A stretch of DNA of 13,693 nt from CAKOSP01 sp964372145 (GCA_964372145.1 CAYJPM010000028.1:1-13693), one strand, 5' to 3'. Counted from the stretch's first letter, positions 6,131-13,419 are shown. A program made the numbers and translations. Notes: generated by a model not told the origin, from the letters alone.

Positions 6131-7313
6131 ATTTATTTTTTAAATACTTGATTTCAAATTCAGTATACTTATTTTCTATTGAATTTATCAGTATGATACC
6201 ATTATCTTTTTCTATAATTGTTTTTGCAAGATTTAAACCTATACCAACACCTGTGGAAGATTCACTTTTTTTGAATCTTTCAAATATTACCTTTTGCATT
6301 TTTTTGCTTATACCTTTACCATTATCTTTGATAAAAAACGAAGTATAAAAATTATTATCAATTATTTTAATATCAATTACTCCATCAGCTGGAGAATTTT
6401 CAATTGAATTTTTCAAAATATTAGTCAATGCTTCTTCTTGCCATTTTTTATCACATATAAGTAAATTATCATTTTTAAAATTTTTATTTATATTTATATT
6501 TTTTTCATCTAAAAGGTAATTTAAATTAGAAATAACTATTTCTATTAAAACACTTGATTTAATTTTATCTTTTTTAAAATCTATTACACATGCATCAAAT
6601 CTAGATATTTTAAGGAGTACTTCTATTAGATATTTCATTTTTTCTGTTTGTTTTACTATTTTTAAAATAAATTCTTTTTTCTTTTCTTCTGACATATTAT
6701 CATCTTCAACTACGTTTTCAAGCATTAATATCATGGAAGTTAATGGAGTTTTTAATTGATGCGATATGTCTGCTAAATTATTTTTAAGTAATATCTTATC
6801 TTTTAAAAGAAAACTTTCATTTTCTTTTAATATAACAGTAGTTTTATAGATTTGGTCTCTTAAACGTGAAAATTCGCCTTCTGTGTATCTTTCTAATTCT
6901 ATATTGTATTTACCACTATTAATTTGATCTAAATAATAAATAAGTTCATCTATTTCTTTTTCTTTAACTTTTTTCTCTCTATTTAATGTTTTTATATATA
7001 ATAAAACTAAAATAATTACAATACATATGTTAATTATAAGTACATTATTGTATTTACTTTCTATACCATTTATAAAATATAGAGAATCTTTATTATAACC
7101 ATAATCTTCTAATACATTTAAATCACTATCATTAGAATTTTTAAGAATTTTTGTAATATCATCAATATTTATCTCTGGATTATTTATTATTATTTCATTA
7201 ATTATATTCAACATTTTTTCATTGTATATTTTACTGTATGTAACAAAACTAAAATATGTAATGAATACTACTATTGTTATAGATATTATTATAATTAAAC
7301 TATTTTTTTTCAA
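6129..7313 (-). CDS. Membrane sensor histidine kinase (HisKA/HATPase type)
   Basis: Sensor kinase of 394 residues. Two membrane helices (about 5-27 and 88-107) flank an extracellular domain of about 60 residues, rich in Asn, Ile and Asp. A linker, possibly HAMP-like, leads to the HisKA dimerisation domain with the phospho-acceptor H185 in LADISHQLKTPLTSM. The ATPase domain shows an N box EALTNILKNSIENSP (N298, N302, N306), G1 IKDNGKGIS (D330, G332, G334), an F-box FERFKKSE and G2 STGVGIGLNLA (353-363). The start is TTG (7313-7311) inside the regulator's last codons, a 14-base overlap, with AGTAGG 8 bases upstream; the next ATG (residue 34) would remove the first helix. The signal is unknown. 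The short but real outer loop makes it unlike BceS-type intramembrane sensors. The adjacent ABC transporter and LiaF-like gene suggest a cell-envelope or peptide-antibiotic stress role. Confidence 0.93.
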   Translation of the reverse strand: MKKNSLIIIISITIVVFITYFSFVTYSKIYNEKMLNIINEIIINNPEINIDDITKILKNSNDSDLNVLEDYGYNKDSLYFINGIESKYNNVLIINICIVIILVLLYIKTLNREKKVKEKEIDELIYYLDQINSGKYNIELERYTEGEFSRLRDQIYKTTVILKENESFLLKDKILLKNNLADISHQLKTPLTSMILMLENVVEDDNMSEEKKKEFILKIVKQTEKMKYLIEVLLKISRFDACVIDFKKDKIKSSVLIEIVISNLNYLLDEKNININKNFKNDNLLICDKKWQEEALTNILKNSIENSPADGVIDIKIIDNNFYTSFFIKDNGKGISKKMQKVIFERFKKSESSTGVGIGLNLAKTIIEKDNGIILINSIENKYTEFEIKYLKNK

Positions 7314-7932
7314 TTATATAACCTACTTTCCTAATTGTCTTTATAAAATCTATACCTAGTTTATCTCTAATTCTTTTTATGTATACATTAAGTGTATTTT
7401 CTTCTACAAAGTTTCCTGTATGGTCATATATTAAATTTGATAATTTATCCCTAGTAATAATCTTACCTACATTATTTATTAATAACTCTAAGATTTTAAA
7501 ATCGAGTAAAGTCACTTCCACTTCTTTATTATTTATCATTATTTTATTCGAATCTAAATTCATAATTAAATTGTCAAATTCTAATATTTTAGTATTAGTT
7601 CTTTTTAATATTTTTTCTATTCTCATATGTAATTCTTTATTTTTAAAAGGTTTAGTTATATAATCATCAGCGATAGATAATCCTTTAACTATTATTTCTT
7701 CTTCATCATGTGCAGTTAAAAATATAATTGGACAACTCAATTTTTCATAAAAATCAAAACTTGTTCCATCTGGCAAGCTAATATCTAATATTGCTAAATC
7801 ATAATAATTAGTTATTTTTTCAATTGTTTCTTTTAAATTATAAGTTATATCTAAATTGTAATAGTCTTTTAAGTGATATACAATTGCTTCTGATATATTT
7901 TTGTCATCTTCTACAAGTAATATTTTTTTCAT
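7300..7932 (-). CDS. OmpR/PhoB-family response regulator
   Basis: Regulator of 210 residues that should be phosphorylated by the downstream kinase. The receiver domain (1 to about 110) has the acidic pair D9-D10, phospho-acceptor D50 in LAILDISLPDG, T73 in IFLTAHD and K94 in YITKPF. The C-terminal winged helix (about 115-210) has the usual end TLNVYIKRIRDKLG...IKTIRKVGYII, i.e. recognition helix and wing. The ATG has AAAGG 5 bases upstream and follows the LiaF-like gene by 38 bases with no clear terminator, so the two are probably co-transcribed. A direct repeat ACATT-N6-ACATT in front of the ABC operon is a candidate target site. Family assignment is secure; the regulon is inferred. Confidence 0.95.
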   Translation of the reverse strand: MKKILLVEDDKNISEAIVYHLKDYYNLDITYNLKETIEKITNYYDLAILDISLPDGTSFDFYEKLSCPIIFLTAHDEEEIIVKGLSIADDYITKPFKNKELHMRIEKILKRTNTKILEFDNLIMNLDSNKIMINNKEVEVTLLDFKILELLINNVGKIITRDKLSNLIYDHTGNFVEENTLNVYIKRIRDKLGIDFIKTIRKVGYIIEKK

Positions 7933-7970
7933 ATAATCCTTTCTTTAAAAAAGAAACTATATAAGCTTCT

Positions 7971-8588
7971 TTATTTAATATCTATACCACCAAATGCACA
8001 AATGCAATCAATTGTAATTATTTTTCCTTTGTCACCTGTTGCACTGTTATCTATACCACCAAACACTGGCGTACCTTTTACTTTTACCACTACATTATCT
8101 GGTACTAATATATCAATGCCTGCGAATACACATGTGCAATATAAAGTAATATCTTCTTTTATTTCTGCTTTTCTAAGATCAATGCTTACAGATCCAAATA
8201 CTGATGTAGCTACGGTTTCTTTAAATTCTCCAGTTACTTTATTAGTACTTTCAGAAAATACTGCTAAATACCCACCATTTTTGTTTAAATACTTTCTTGG
8301 CGATGAACCAATCATTACTGAAAAACCTATTAAAATAATGACTACTGGCCATAACAAACTCCAAGTTATAACATCTCTTGCCGCTAGTAATAAAAATATT
8401 CCGATTACTACTGTAATTATTGCTGTTTTAAATTCTCCTTTAAAAAAACTAATAATACCTGGCACTATTATAAATAGTGACCACCATCCTTCAAAAAAGA
8501 TATCTACATCCCAAAATTCTAAGTTATTTCCTAAAAATACGGTTCCTACTAAAATAATTAAAAAACCTATTAACATATTACTTTTCAT
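7971..8588 (-). CDS. LiaF-like four-helix membrane protein with C-terminal beta repeats
   Basis: Product of 205 residues from ATG 8588. Four membrane helices occupy about 5-21, 36-49, 53-69 and 76-94 (LiaI/LiaF-like, DUF5668 type). The cytosolic C-terminal half shows four strand repeats with FG/FAGID: VFGSVSIDL (130-138), VFAGIDILVP, VFGGIDN and AFGGIDIK, the last ending the protein; this is the pattern of LiaF/YvqF cell-wall-active-antibiotic response proteins. LiaF in Bacillus inhibits the LiaRS system until envelope stress occurs, so this protein may tune the kinase encoded two genes downstream. An upstream in-frame ATG at 8618 adds 10 residues but overlaps the -10 box; ATG 8588 has AAAGGAAG at 8596-8603. 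It is odd that the partners are OmpR/HisKA type rather than LiaR/LiaS type. Confidence 0.82.
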   Translation of the reverse strand: MKSNMLIGFLIILVGTVFLGNNLEFWDVDIFFEGWWSLFIIVPGIISFFKGEFKTAIITVVIGIFLLLAARDVITWSLLWPVVIILIGFSVMIGSSPRKYLNKNGGYLAVFSESTNKVTGEFKETVATSVFGSVSIDLRKAEIKEDITLYCTCVFAGIDILVPDNVVVKVKGTPVFGGIDNSATGDKGKIITIDCICAFGGIDIK

Positions 8589-8595
8589 TTTCTCA

Positions 8596-8614
8596 CTTCC
8601 TTTAATATAGTATA
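8596..8614 (-). promoter_or_regulatory. Candidate extended -10 promoter and ribosome binding site of the LiaF-like gene
   Basis: Minus strand: TATACT (8614-8609) preceded by TGT, an extended -10, with only a T-run (no good TTGACA) at the -35 position. The AAAGGAAG ribosome binding site (8603-8596) begins about where transcription should start, so the leader would be only about 14 bases. The poor -35 suggests weak or activated expression. Confidence 0.5.
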
Positions 8615-8625
8615 ACATATATTAA

Positions 8626-8661
8626 TTACTAAAAAAATGAAAATTAAATATTCTCATTTTT
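8626..8661 (-). terminator. Rho-independent terminator of the ABC transporter operon
   Basis: Minus strand: AAAAATGAGAA (8661-8651) pairs with TTTTCATTTTT (8643-8633) over 11 bp including one G-T wobble, with a 7-base loop and extra Ts. The permease stop codon (8646-8644) lies in the loop, so the last codons make the 5' arm. Confidence 0.65.
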
Positions 8662-11181
8662 TATTGTTTCAATAATATTTTGTTTATTTATTTTAGATAA
8701 AGATACTCTCATTATTAAATAAATAATTAAAAATACAAATATTATTGCTATTATTATATATAACCAAGGTGCTTCAAATTTAAAGTTTCCGTTTTGAGTG
8801 TTCATAATTTCATATTCAACCATTAAAGAGTACATTATATATGCTAAAGATAGTCCAAAAAGAAGTCCGAAAAATAATGCTTTTACTCCATAGAATAAAC
8901 TTTCTAGTCTAATCATATTTTTAAACTCTTTATTTGTCATACCTGTAGATTTTAATATTGCAAATTCTTTACTTCTTAGTTTCATGTTTGTTGTTATTGT
9001 ATTAAATATATTTGTTAAACTAATAAGAATTATAACACCGATGAATCCATATAAGAATATTCCTATTAAAAGAATCATATTTTCTTGCATCTCTATGTAT
9101 TCTTCCATATTATGTATATAGAAGTTCACTTCATTTGCATCACCATATTCCATAATTTTATCATGAAGTGTTCTTGCATCATCAGTTTTTATATACATAT
9201 AAGTAATATAGCTTTCATTTGATTTTATTTCTTCGAAATATTCATTTGATACAAGTAATACTGGATTCATGCTATAAGAATAACTTTCGCTACCAACTGG
9301 TAAATGTTCTATTTCAATTATATCAATATAATAATTATCTTCTGTTTTATAATTATTTATATCTACACTTGTTGTACCTTCTTTTAATATATTTACCCAC
9401 TCACGATTACCTTCAGTGTTTATTATATCTAGTCTGTTGTTTATAATTAAACCTTTATTATATACATCTTCATATGATAAGTTATTTTCCTTAAGTACTT
9501 TTTCATATTCAACACTGCCTACTGTAATAATTTCCACAAAGTAATCTTTTGATTCATTTTCGTAATTAGCAATAATTCTTTTGTTAATATTATTAACACT
9601 AGTTGTGTACATATCATATTCCATAATTGTATATCTACTTACATCACCTAAATTTAGTATTTCATTAAATGTATTTAATTGCTCTTCATTAGTAATATTT
9701 TCACCCTCGATAAATACACCTAGTTCGTATGAAACAGTTTGGTAAAATGAATCTACTGTATCCATTCCTAGTTGAATAAAATAAGAAAGAGCTATGAATA
9801 TTGCTACACTTACTGATAAAGATATAATTGTAGTTCTAAATTTACTTTTATTTCTTTGCATATTTTTATAAGCAAATACTCCACCTATTTTAAATATTTT
9901 ACTTATTATTTTTGGAGTTTTTATTTTTTTATTTTTAAATTTTATCTCAGATTGATTTTTTATAGCTTCTATTTCTGTTATTTTACCTGCTTTTTTAGCA
10001 CTACCTAATGCTGATAAATATATTGTAACTGAAGCTAAAACAATACTAATTATAATTGATTCAATTGATATACTATAGATAAATTCCCAACCATCAAGTG
10101 TAGGAAGTAAAGCATTTACTACATTAACAAGTATAAACGTCGTTAATAGTCCTACTATTATTCCAAGTGGTATACCAATTATTCCAAGATAAAAACCTTC
10201 TGTTAATACTGATTTTTTTATTTGTTTTGGAGTTGCTCCAACACTTGATAACATTCCATACATTTTAGTTTTTTCAGTAGTAGATATTGCAAATGAATTT
10301 CTAATACAAAACACTGATGTAACCACTATAATAAGTGATATTATTCCTGCAAATATATATGTAAATTCTCTTGTATTATCACTAACTGCATATCCTGACC
10401 ATCTTAAATATTCACTATTGGTATCTATATTATATTTACCTTGTTCTTCTTCGTTTTTTACTCCATTAATTGAATTAGTGATAGAATAATAATCTTTAGG
10501 ATTTTTATATAATACGTGTATATTTGTATCACCTTCGAATGTGTCTTCATATGTATATAAATTATAATCGTACTGTGTTCCTAAAAATGAATAATAATTT
10601 GCTATACCTACTATTTCATATGTTTTTACATTCGTAGTTTCAAAAGTTTCAAGCATTACTCCAAGTTCTTCATAAATAGCTGGATTGTATTGATCTAATT
10701 TATATCCATCAGAATATCTATTACCAATATTTAAAGTTATATTATCCCCTATTGAAACATTATATCTATCTGCGTAATATAAATCTATTACTATTTCATT
10801 TTTATTTTCAGGAATATTTCCTTCTTCTAAAATGTTTTCTAAATCTTGAAGGCCAATTTGATCTACTCCAATTAATGCTGCGAATTCATTATCATATTCA
10901 CTTTTTACTTTTACTGTTTCGTAATCAGTTAAATAATAACTATCTACTTCTATATGATTTTGTATTTTGGAAAGTTCTTCTTTAGGTACATCTAAAAATG
11001 ATACATGTCTATTTCCATAAGAATTTAACGATTCTTTAATTAATGTATCTTGAAATGATACTACTAAACCTAGAAGTGCTGTAATTAAAGCACAAGACAA
11101 CATTATTCCTATTATTGTTACTATGGATCTTTGCTTATTCATCTTTATATTTTTTAAAGTTAATTTATTTAGAATCTTCAT
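8644..11181 (-). CDS. FtsX/MacB-type ABC transporter permease, two fused halves
   Basis: Permease of 845 residues from ATG 11181. Two similar halves: TM1 (20-43), an extracellular MacB-like core (45-272), then an FtsX domain with TM2-4 (about 274-294, 331-356, 370-392); TM5 (450-470), a second core (475-700), then FtsX with TM6-8 (702-724, 762-786, 804-825). Both halves carry the FtsX signature: MYGMLSSVGATPKQIKKSV (308-326) and FAILKSTGMTNKEFKNMI (740-757). Such transporters act as mechanotransducers or extract substrates from the membrane outward (lipoproteins, antimicrobial peptides, haem), not as classic importers. The substrate is unknown. An in-frame ATG at 11217 gives 12 more residues but overlaps the ATPase gene by 53 bases; ATG 11181, with AAGGA 11 bases away and a 17-base overlap, begins with the usual LNKLTLKNIKMNKQRS. 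Confidence 0.9.
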   Translation of the reverse strand: MKILNKLTLKNIKMNKQRSIVTIIGIMLSCALITALLGLVVSFQDTLIKESLNSYGNRHVSFLDVPKEELSKIQNHIEVDSYYLTDYETVKVKSEYDNEFAALIGVDQIGLQDLENILEEGNIPENKNEIVIDLYYADRYNVSIGDNITLNIGNRYSDGYKLDQYNPAIYEELGVMLETFETTNVKTYEIVGIANYYSFLGTQYDYNLYTYEDTFEGDTNIHVLYKNPKDYYSITNSINGVKNEEEQGKYNIDTNSEYLRWSGYAVSDNTREFTYIFAGIISLIIVVTSVFCIRNSFAISTTEKTKMYGMLSSVGATPKQIKKSVLTEGFYLGIIGIPLGIIVGLLTTFILVNVVNALLPTLDGWEFIYSISIESIIISIVLASVTIYLSALGSAKKAGKITEIEAIKNQSEIKFKNKKIKTPKIISKIFKIGGVFAYKNMQRNKSKFRTTIISLSVSVAIFIALSYFIQLGMDTVDSFYQTVSYELGVFIEGENITNEEQLNTFNEILNLGDVSRYTIMEYDMYTTSVNNINKRIIANYENESKDYFVEIITVGSVEYEKVLKENNLSYEDVYNKGLIINNRLDIINTEGNREWVNILKEGTTSVDINNYKTEDNYYIDIIEIEHLPVGSESYSYSMNPVLLVSNEYFEEIKSNESYITYMYIKTDDARTLHDKIMEYGDANEVNFYIHNMEEYIEMQENMILLIGIFLYGFIGVIILISLTNIFNTITTNMKLRSKEFAILKSTGMTNKEFKNMIRLESLFYGVKALFFGLLFGLSLAYIMYSLMVEYEIMNTQNGNFKFEAPWLYIIIAIIFVFLIIYLIMRVSLSKINKQNIIETIKNENI

Positions 11182-11857
11182 AGTTTTTTTCATCCTTAAT
11201 AATTTTACCATCTTCAATAGTAATAACTCTATCTGCTATTTTAGCTATTTCAATATCATGAGTAATCATAATTATTGTTTGTTTATATTTTTGATTTGAT
11301 ATTTTAAGTAGTGATACTATTTCATCTGAATTTTTACTATCTAAATTACCAGTTGGTTCATCAGCAAGTATTATTGATGGTGAATTTATTAGTGATCTAC
11401 CTATAGATACTCTTTGTTGTTCTCCTCCGGATAATTCATTTGGTAAATGATCTACTCTTTTTTCAAGACCTAATGTTTTAATTAATTCTTCGAATTTTTC
11501 ATCATTGCTTTTAACATTATCTAAATCTCTTGGTAATGTAATATTTTCTTTAACTGTTAAGATAGGTATTAAATTAAAAAACTGATAAATAAGACCTACT
11601 TGTCTTCTTCTAAAGATAGCTAATTTTTCTCTATCTAAAGAATAGATATCTGTTCCTCCGATAATTACTTTTCCACTAGTAGGCTTATCTACTCCCCCAA
11701 TTAAATGAAGTAATGTAGACTTTCCTGAACCTGATGCTCCTACTATAGCAACAAATTCTCCTTTATTTACACTAAAGCTAGTGTTATTTACTGCATTTAT
11801 AGTTGCAGTACCACTTTTATATTGTTTAACTAAATTTTCAACTTTTAATATTTCCAT
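11165..11857 (-). CDS. ABC transporter ATP-binding protein (MacB/LolD/BceA type)
   Basis: ATPase of 230 residues that powers the adjacent permease. Walker A is GASGSGKST (40-48), the Q-loop glutamine Q92 lies in LIYQFFNLIP, the signature is LSGGEQQRV (142-150), Walker B is IILADEPTGNLD (162-173) with E167, and the switch histidine H200 is in MITHD. The LSGGEQQRV signature and DEPTGNLD are typical of the MacB/LolD/FtsE subgroup that pairs with FtsX-like permeases. AAGGAGAG at 11863-11870 precedes the ATG by 5 bases. It is the first gene of a two-gene unit with its own promoter, separated from the two-component genes by a terminator, so expression of transporter and regulator can differ. Function is sure at family level; cargo is unknown. 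Confidence 0.96.
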   Translation of the reverse strand: MEILKVENLVKQYKSGTATINAVNNTSFSVNKGEFVAIVGASGSGKSTLLHLIGGVDKPTSGKVIIGGTDIYSLDREKLAIFRRRQVGLIYQFFNLIPILTVKENITLPRDLDNVKSNDEKFEELIKTLGLEKRVDHLPNELSGGEQQRVSIGRSLINSPSIILADEPTGNLDSKNSDEIVSLLKISNQKYKQTIIMITHDIEIAKIADRVITIEDGKIIKDEKNYEDSK

Positions 11858-11876
11858 ATTTTCTCTCCTTGTTATA

Positions 11877-11911
11877 AGTATAGCAAACTAAAATTACATT
11901 ATCGTGACATT
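11877..11911 (-). promoter_or_regulatory. Candidate activated promoter and direct-repeat operator of the ABC operon
   Basis: Minus strand: -10 TATACT (11882-11877) preceded by TGC (extended -10); the -35 position reads ACGATA, a poor match. Overlapping and just upstream of it are two direct copies of AATGT (11911-11907 and 11900-11896), 11 bases apart, one helical turn, as OmpR-family regulators prefer. The neighbouring response regulator is the obvious candidate to bind here; that link is inference. Confidence 0.45.
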
Positions 11912-11928
11912 TACTAAATATTATTTTA

Positions 11929-11955
11929 TAAAAAAACGAACTATAATTAGTTCGT
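11929..11955 (-). terminator. Rho-independent terminator of the tRNA operon
   Basis: Minus strand: a perfect 8-bp stem ACGAACTA/TAGTTCGT (11955-11948 and 11943-11936) with a 4-base ATTA loop, followed by seven Ts. It lies 13 bases past the tRNA-Leu CCA end. Confidence 0.88.
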
Positions 11956-11968
11956 ATATTCTAATGAT

Positions 11969-12053
11969 TGGTGCAGGTAGAGGGACTTGAACCCCCAAGG
12001 AGTAATCCACTAGATCCTAAGTCTAGCGCGTCTACCAATTTCGCCATACCTGC
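11969..12053 (-). tRNA. tRNA-Leu (anticodon TAG)
   Basis: 85-base class II tRNA with encoded CCA. Acceptor arms GCAGGTA/TACCTGC, D-arm GGCGAAATTGGTAGACGC typical of bacterial tRNA-Leu, anticodon stem CTAGA/TCTAG with loop CTTAGGA and anticodon TAG at 12019-12017, a long variable arm, and a GGTTCAAGTCC T-loop. It reads CTN leucine codons. Its U34 is a plausible substrate for the TrhP/TrmR pathway encoded in this window, since the same tRNA carries the related cmo5U in E. coli. Confidence 0.95.
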
Positions 12054-12060
12054 ATAACAA

Positions 12061-12137
12061 TGGTGGACCTTGTAGGACTCGAACCTACGACCGCCCGGTT
12101 ATGAGCCGGATGCTCTAACCAACTGAGCTAAAGGTCC
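12061..12137 (-). tRNA. tRNA-Ile2 (anticodon CAT, lysidine type), elongator Met less likely
   Basis: 77-base tRNA with encoded CCA: acceptor GGACCTT/AAGGTCC, D-arm GCTC...GAGC, anticodon loop CTCATAA with CAT at 12103-12101, and T-arm GTAGGTTCGAGTCCTAC. It is not initiator tRNA, because the first pair is G-C and the anticodon stem lacks three G-C pairs in the initiator arrangement. The acceptor positions C4-G69 and C5-G68 match the TilS-recognised Ile2 of E. coli rather than elongator Met, so C34 is probably converted to lysidine to read ATA. It lies 7 bases upstream of tRNA-Leu in the same transcript. Confidence 0.8.
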
Positions 12138-12148
12138 ATTGCTTTTTA

Positions 12149-12177
12149 ATTTTAACATATTATTTAGTGGTATGCAA
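12149..12177 (-). promoter_or_regulatory. Promoter of the tRNA pair
   Basis: Minus strand: -35 TTGCAT (12177-12172), a 17-base spacer, -10 TAAAAT (12154-12149) preceded by TGT. The predicted start is near 12142, five bases before the first tRNA. Confidence 0.72.
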
Positions 12178-12183
12178 TATTAA

Positions 12184-12212
12184 TTTACTTTATTTTATGA
12201 AAATGTTATAAT
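12184..12212 (+). promoter_or_regulatory. Promoter of the carboxypeptidase gene
   Basis: -35 TTTACT (12184-12189), a 17-base spacer, -10 TATAAT (12207-12212) preceded by TGT (extended -10). The AGAGGT ribosome binding site at 12218-12223 begins near the predicted start of transcription, so the leader is only about 10 bases. Its -35 box lies 6 bases from that of the divergent tRNA promoter. Confidence 0.65.
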
Positions 12213-12228
12213 TTATTAGAGGTAAGAT

Positions 12229-13419
12229 ATGAAAAAATATATAATTTATTTAATTTTAATAATAGTTCCTATTAATGTAATGGCTCTTGATATAAACTCA
12301 CCTAATTATATAATGTATAATTTAACTGATGATCAAGTTATTATGGAACAAGGAAGCGAAGAACAAATTTATGTAGCTAGTTTAACAAAAATAGCAACCG
12401 CTATAGTTGCTATTGAGAATATAGATAATTTAGAAGAAAGTTTCCCTATTCCTTATGAAGGTTTAGTTGGTTTAATTGAAGCTAATGCATCTGTTGCTGG
12501 CTTTCAGTTAGGTCAAACTGTAACTTATAAAGACTTATTATATGGTCTTATGCTTCCAAGCGGTGCTGATGCTGCGCAGACACTAGCGTATCAAATTTCT
12601 GGAAGTGATGCAGAGTTTGTTAAACTTATGAATGATTTAGCTAATAAACTTAATTTAAAAAGTACAAACTTTACAAACACTACTGGTTTATATGATGAAA
12701 ATCATTATTCAAGTATACAGGATATAGGAGTTTTACTTAAATATGCTTTAGAAAATGAAACTTTTGAAACTATATTTAATTCAGAAAAATATTTAATTAG
12801 TGATAAAAGTATTACTTTAGAAACAAGTTATGTAACTGTTATGAAAAGCTTTAATCTAACTAATAATTATATCTTAGGGGCTAAAACAGGATTTATAGAT
12901 GAAGCTGGATTTTGTTTAGCAAGTATTGCATCATTTGATGATAAAGACTTTATGCTTATAACAGCCGGAGCGGATTATATTACTAGAACACCTTATCATA
13001 TAATGGATGCTTTAAGTATATATGAGTATGTAGATAATAATTATGATTATGTAACATTATTTAAAAAAGGAGATATACTTGCTTATGTTCCCACTATAAA
13101 TAGTACTAGAAATCAGTATAATGTTATAGCGGAGTATGATTATAAGTTGTATGCTGATGTAAATAATAATATTAAAAATTATGATTTTGTTTATAATGGT
13201 ATTGATAAATTATCTCCTGATGCAGAAGAAAATTCTATTGGAGATATTAATATAATGTATAATGATATTCTTATAGATACAATTGAAGTAAATTATGATG
13301 GTACTTTAGAATACTCTATGAGTGGACTAGTAAATATTTATTGGCAATATATATTAGGAGCCGGTGTATTTACTACATTTATATTAATATTATTATTGAA
13401 ACGAAAAAAAAGACGTTAA
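12229..13419 (+). CDS. dacA: D-alanyl-D-alanine carboxypeptidase (peptidase S11, DacA type), membrane anchored
   Basis: Low-molecular-weight penicillin-binding protein of 396 residues that trims the terminal D-Ala from peptidoglycan stem peptides outside the cell. A signal peptide covers about 1-19 (MKKYIIYLILIIVPINVMA). The catalytic motif SLTK (51-54) supplies S51 and K54; KTG is at 219-221. The second motif, normally SxN, reads SGA at 111-113 in LMLPSGADAAQ, so the usual Asn is replaced by Ala. A C-terminal beta domain (about 255-365) is followed by one true membrane helix (about 372-391) and a basic tail KRKKRR, instead of the amphipathic helix of E. coli PBP5. It is the only complete plus-strand gene, with its own promoter and a terminator that starts inside its last codons. 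Family is sure; whether the altered motif changes activity is not visible from sequence. Confidence 0.93.
   Translation: MKKYIIYLILIIVPINVMALDINSPNYIMYNLTDDQVIMEQGSEEQIYVASLTKIATAIVAIENIDNLEESFPIPYEGLVGLIEANASVAGFQLGQTVTYKDLLYGLMLPSGADAAQTLAYQISGSDAEFVKLMNDLANKLNLKSTNFTNTTGLYDENHYSSIQDIGVLLKYALENETFETIFNSEKYLISDKSITLETSYVTVMKSFNLTNNYILGAKTGFIDEAGFCLASIASFDDKDFMLITAGADYITRTPYHIMDALSIYEYVDNNYDYVTLFKKGDILAYVPTINSTRNQYNVIAEYDYKLYADVNNNIKNYDFVYNGIDKLSPDAEENSIGDINIMYNDILIDTIEVNYDGTLEYSMSGLVNIYWQYILGAGVFTTFILILLLKRKKRR

Noticed and set aside
7940..7956. Inverted repeat TTTCTTT/AAAGAAA next to the response-regulator ribosome binding site
   Set aside because: The stem is nearly all A-T with a 3-base loop and covers only the edge of the ribosome binding site; in such AT-rich sequence this is expected by chance.
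8002..8610. Long plus-strand open frame (202 codons) opposite the LiaF-like gene
   Set aside because: It is an antisense shadow. The minus strand carries clear membrane helices and FGGID repeats plus a good ribosome binding site, while the plus frame has no ribosome binding site and no recognisable domain.
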